NCBI GenBank assembly: GCA_949840475.1
Contig: CATKXA010000007.1
Location: 1 to 22,722 of the forward strand
Length of the DNA stretch: 22,722 nucleotides
Direction of reading: 5' to 3'
Source: an uncultured Thermoanaerobacterales bacterium
Lineage (GTDB): Bacteria > Bacillota > Clostridia > Christensenellales > UBA1242
Part shown: positions 22,226-22,722 of the stretch, one piece after another
Numbering within the stretch: position 1 is the first letter of the stretch
Layout of the letters: the number at the start of each line of letters is the position of its first letter
Program-made: the position numbers and the translations under genes
Notes under the pieces: model-generated
Seen by the model: only the letters and a program-made list of their open reading frames with translations
Database searches by the model: none
What the model was told of the DNA's origin: nothing

Positions 22226-22572
22226 CCTAAATTTTTTGTTTTGTCATATAAAGCTTCAAGCATTTTAAACTCTACAGCATCCTCAAAGTTTCTAACATTC
22301 AAACCAGTAGCTTTGTGCACTTTATCTATTTTATAAAGCACTGTGTTTCTGTGCATGAATGAGTTTTTACTAGTTTCGCTAATGTTAAGGTTATTTGCAA
22401 AATAAGTGTCAACACAACCTCTAAGCTCTTCATCTTGCATGATTGCAATAAACTTTTTGCTCAAATACTTTTCAGATAAAGCCATTTTATCATCATCATT
22501 GATAAACTTTAATAAAGAACCCGTAAGACACTCAGAATTTGAGGCAATATTTGCACCATTATTGACTTTCAT
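22222..22572 (-). CDS. Small PucR-type HTH protein
   Basis: 116-residue protein whose C-terminal 65 residues match the HTH of PucR/CdaR regulators (HTH_30): LRGCVDTYFANNLNISET (50-67), the recognition stretch MHRNTVLYKIDKV (73-85), TGLNVRNFEDAVEFKML (89-105). PucR-type regulators are usually several hundred residues with N-terminal sensory domains. Only about 45 unrecognised residues precede the HTH here, with no sign of a broken longer frame: a stop lies just upstream and promoter and ribosome site are in place. The ATG at 22572 is chosen over a TTG at 22608 because AGGAG is 8 bases ahead and the TTG would fall next to the -10. It heads the nth-obg operon and may regulate it. Confidence 0.75.
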   Translation of the reverse strand: MKVNNGANIASNSECLTGSLLKFINDDDKMALSEKYLSKKFIAIMQDEELRGCVDTYFANNLNISETSKNSFMHRNTVLYKIDKVHKATGLNVRNFEDAVEFKMLEALYDKTKNLG

Positions 22573-22598
22573 TGCTTTCGCTCCTATATGTTTAGTTA

Positions 22599-22627
22599 AT
22601 TTTAACAAATTTTAAATGATTTTTCAA
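22599..22627 (-). promoter_or_regulatory. Promoter of the HTH-nth-obg-yhbY-ASCH operon
   Basis: Minus strand: -35 TTGAAA (22622-22627), 17-base spacer, -10 TAAAAT (22599-22604), each 5 of 6 to consensus, about 20 bases before AGGAG. The remaining 95 bases up to the window end are about 80 percent A+T and show no gene. Confidence 0.65.
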
Positions 22628-22722
22628 TATATTTTTACATATCTATTAAGATTGTTAAATAATAATTAACTTGAGCAAATATTTTTATAACATCTAACTT
22701 AAATAATTTTACAATTAACCAT

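Noticed and set aside
22628..22722. Possible 3' end of another minus-strand gene at the window edge
   Set aside because: A frame of about 28 codons is open to the edge, but its Ile/Leu/Lys/Asn-rich translation is what random AT-rich DNA gives; there is no motif to support it.
1..22722. CRISPR array, insertion sequence, prophage or tRNA genes
   Set aside because: Scanning showed no spaced direct repeats, no transposase or phage-type protein, no attachment-like repeats and no tRNA-like cloverleaf text.

Overview
The window is 22.7 kb of AT-rich, gene-dense DNA from a low-GC Bacillota, most likely a member of the Clostridia. The evidence is a T-box leader in front of pheST, a P-II/DUF1538 cluster, strong purine-rich ribosome binding sites, and promoters close to the TTGACA-17-TATAAT consensus. 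TGA is used as a stop codon (for example in rimI), so the code is the standard bacterial one. Species or family cannot be assigned from this window. There are no rRNA or tRNA genes, insertion sequences, phage genes or CRISPR arrays. It reads as ordinary chromosome with a few unusual gene variants. Almost everything is on the minus strand; only three genes (murG, a WYL regulator, a membrane protein) are on plus.

Layout: 1-1044 is the N-terminal half of a type II topoisomerase B subunit (gyrB, cut by the window edge), divergent from a stand-alone murG (1205-2263). After a bidirectional terminator comes a lone uncharacterised gene (2292-3293). Next is a four-gene minus operon (6654 down to 3460): a low-complexity charged protein, a membrane protein with two DUF1538 repeats, and two small P-II-like proteins. 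It is closed by a hairpin terminator and faces a divergent WYL-family regulator (6859-7839). From 14405 down to 7851 runs what looks like one long operon: a divergent pyrimidine-nucleoside phosphorylase, tsaE, tsaB, rimI, an alpha/beta hydrolase, a membrane-anchored MurF-type ligase and D-Ala-D-Ala ligase. Its terminator lies inside the 3' end of the convergent WYL gene. Then come a plus-strand membrane protein (14481-15299), an orphan gene (15323-15868), pheS-pheT under a phenylalanine T-box, and finally a HTH protein-nth-obg-yhbY-ASCH operon starting from a promoter at 22599-22627.

How the genes fit together: murG, murF and ddl belong to peptidoglycan precursor synthesis. tsaE and tsaB supply two parts of the t6A tRNA modification machinery, with rimI beside them. 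pheST charges tRNA-Phe and is controlled by tRNA-Phe charging. obg and yhbY act in ribosome assembly.

The parts most worth a second look are the DUF1538 + two P-II-like + disordered protein operon, the MurF homologue whose substrate-binding N-domain is replaced by about five membrane helices, and the nucleoside phosphorylase whose family signature is rewritten. Two regulatory arrangements also stand out: a hairpin and a ten-codon ORF in front of nth, and an intrinsic terminator embedded in the coding end of the WYL gene. Assignments are from reading the translations and motifs by eye; no database search was run.
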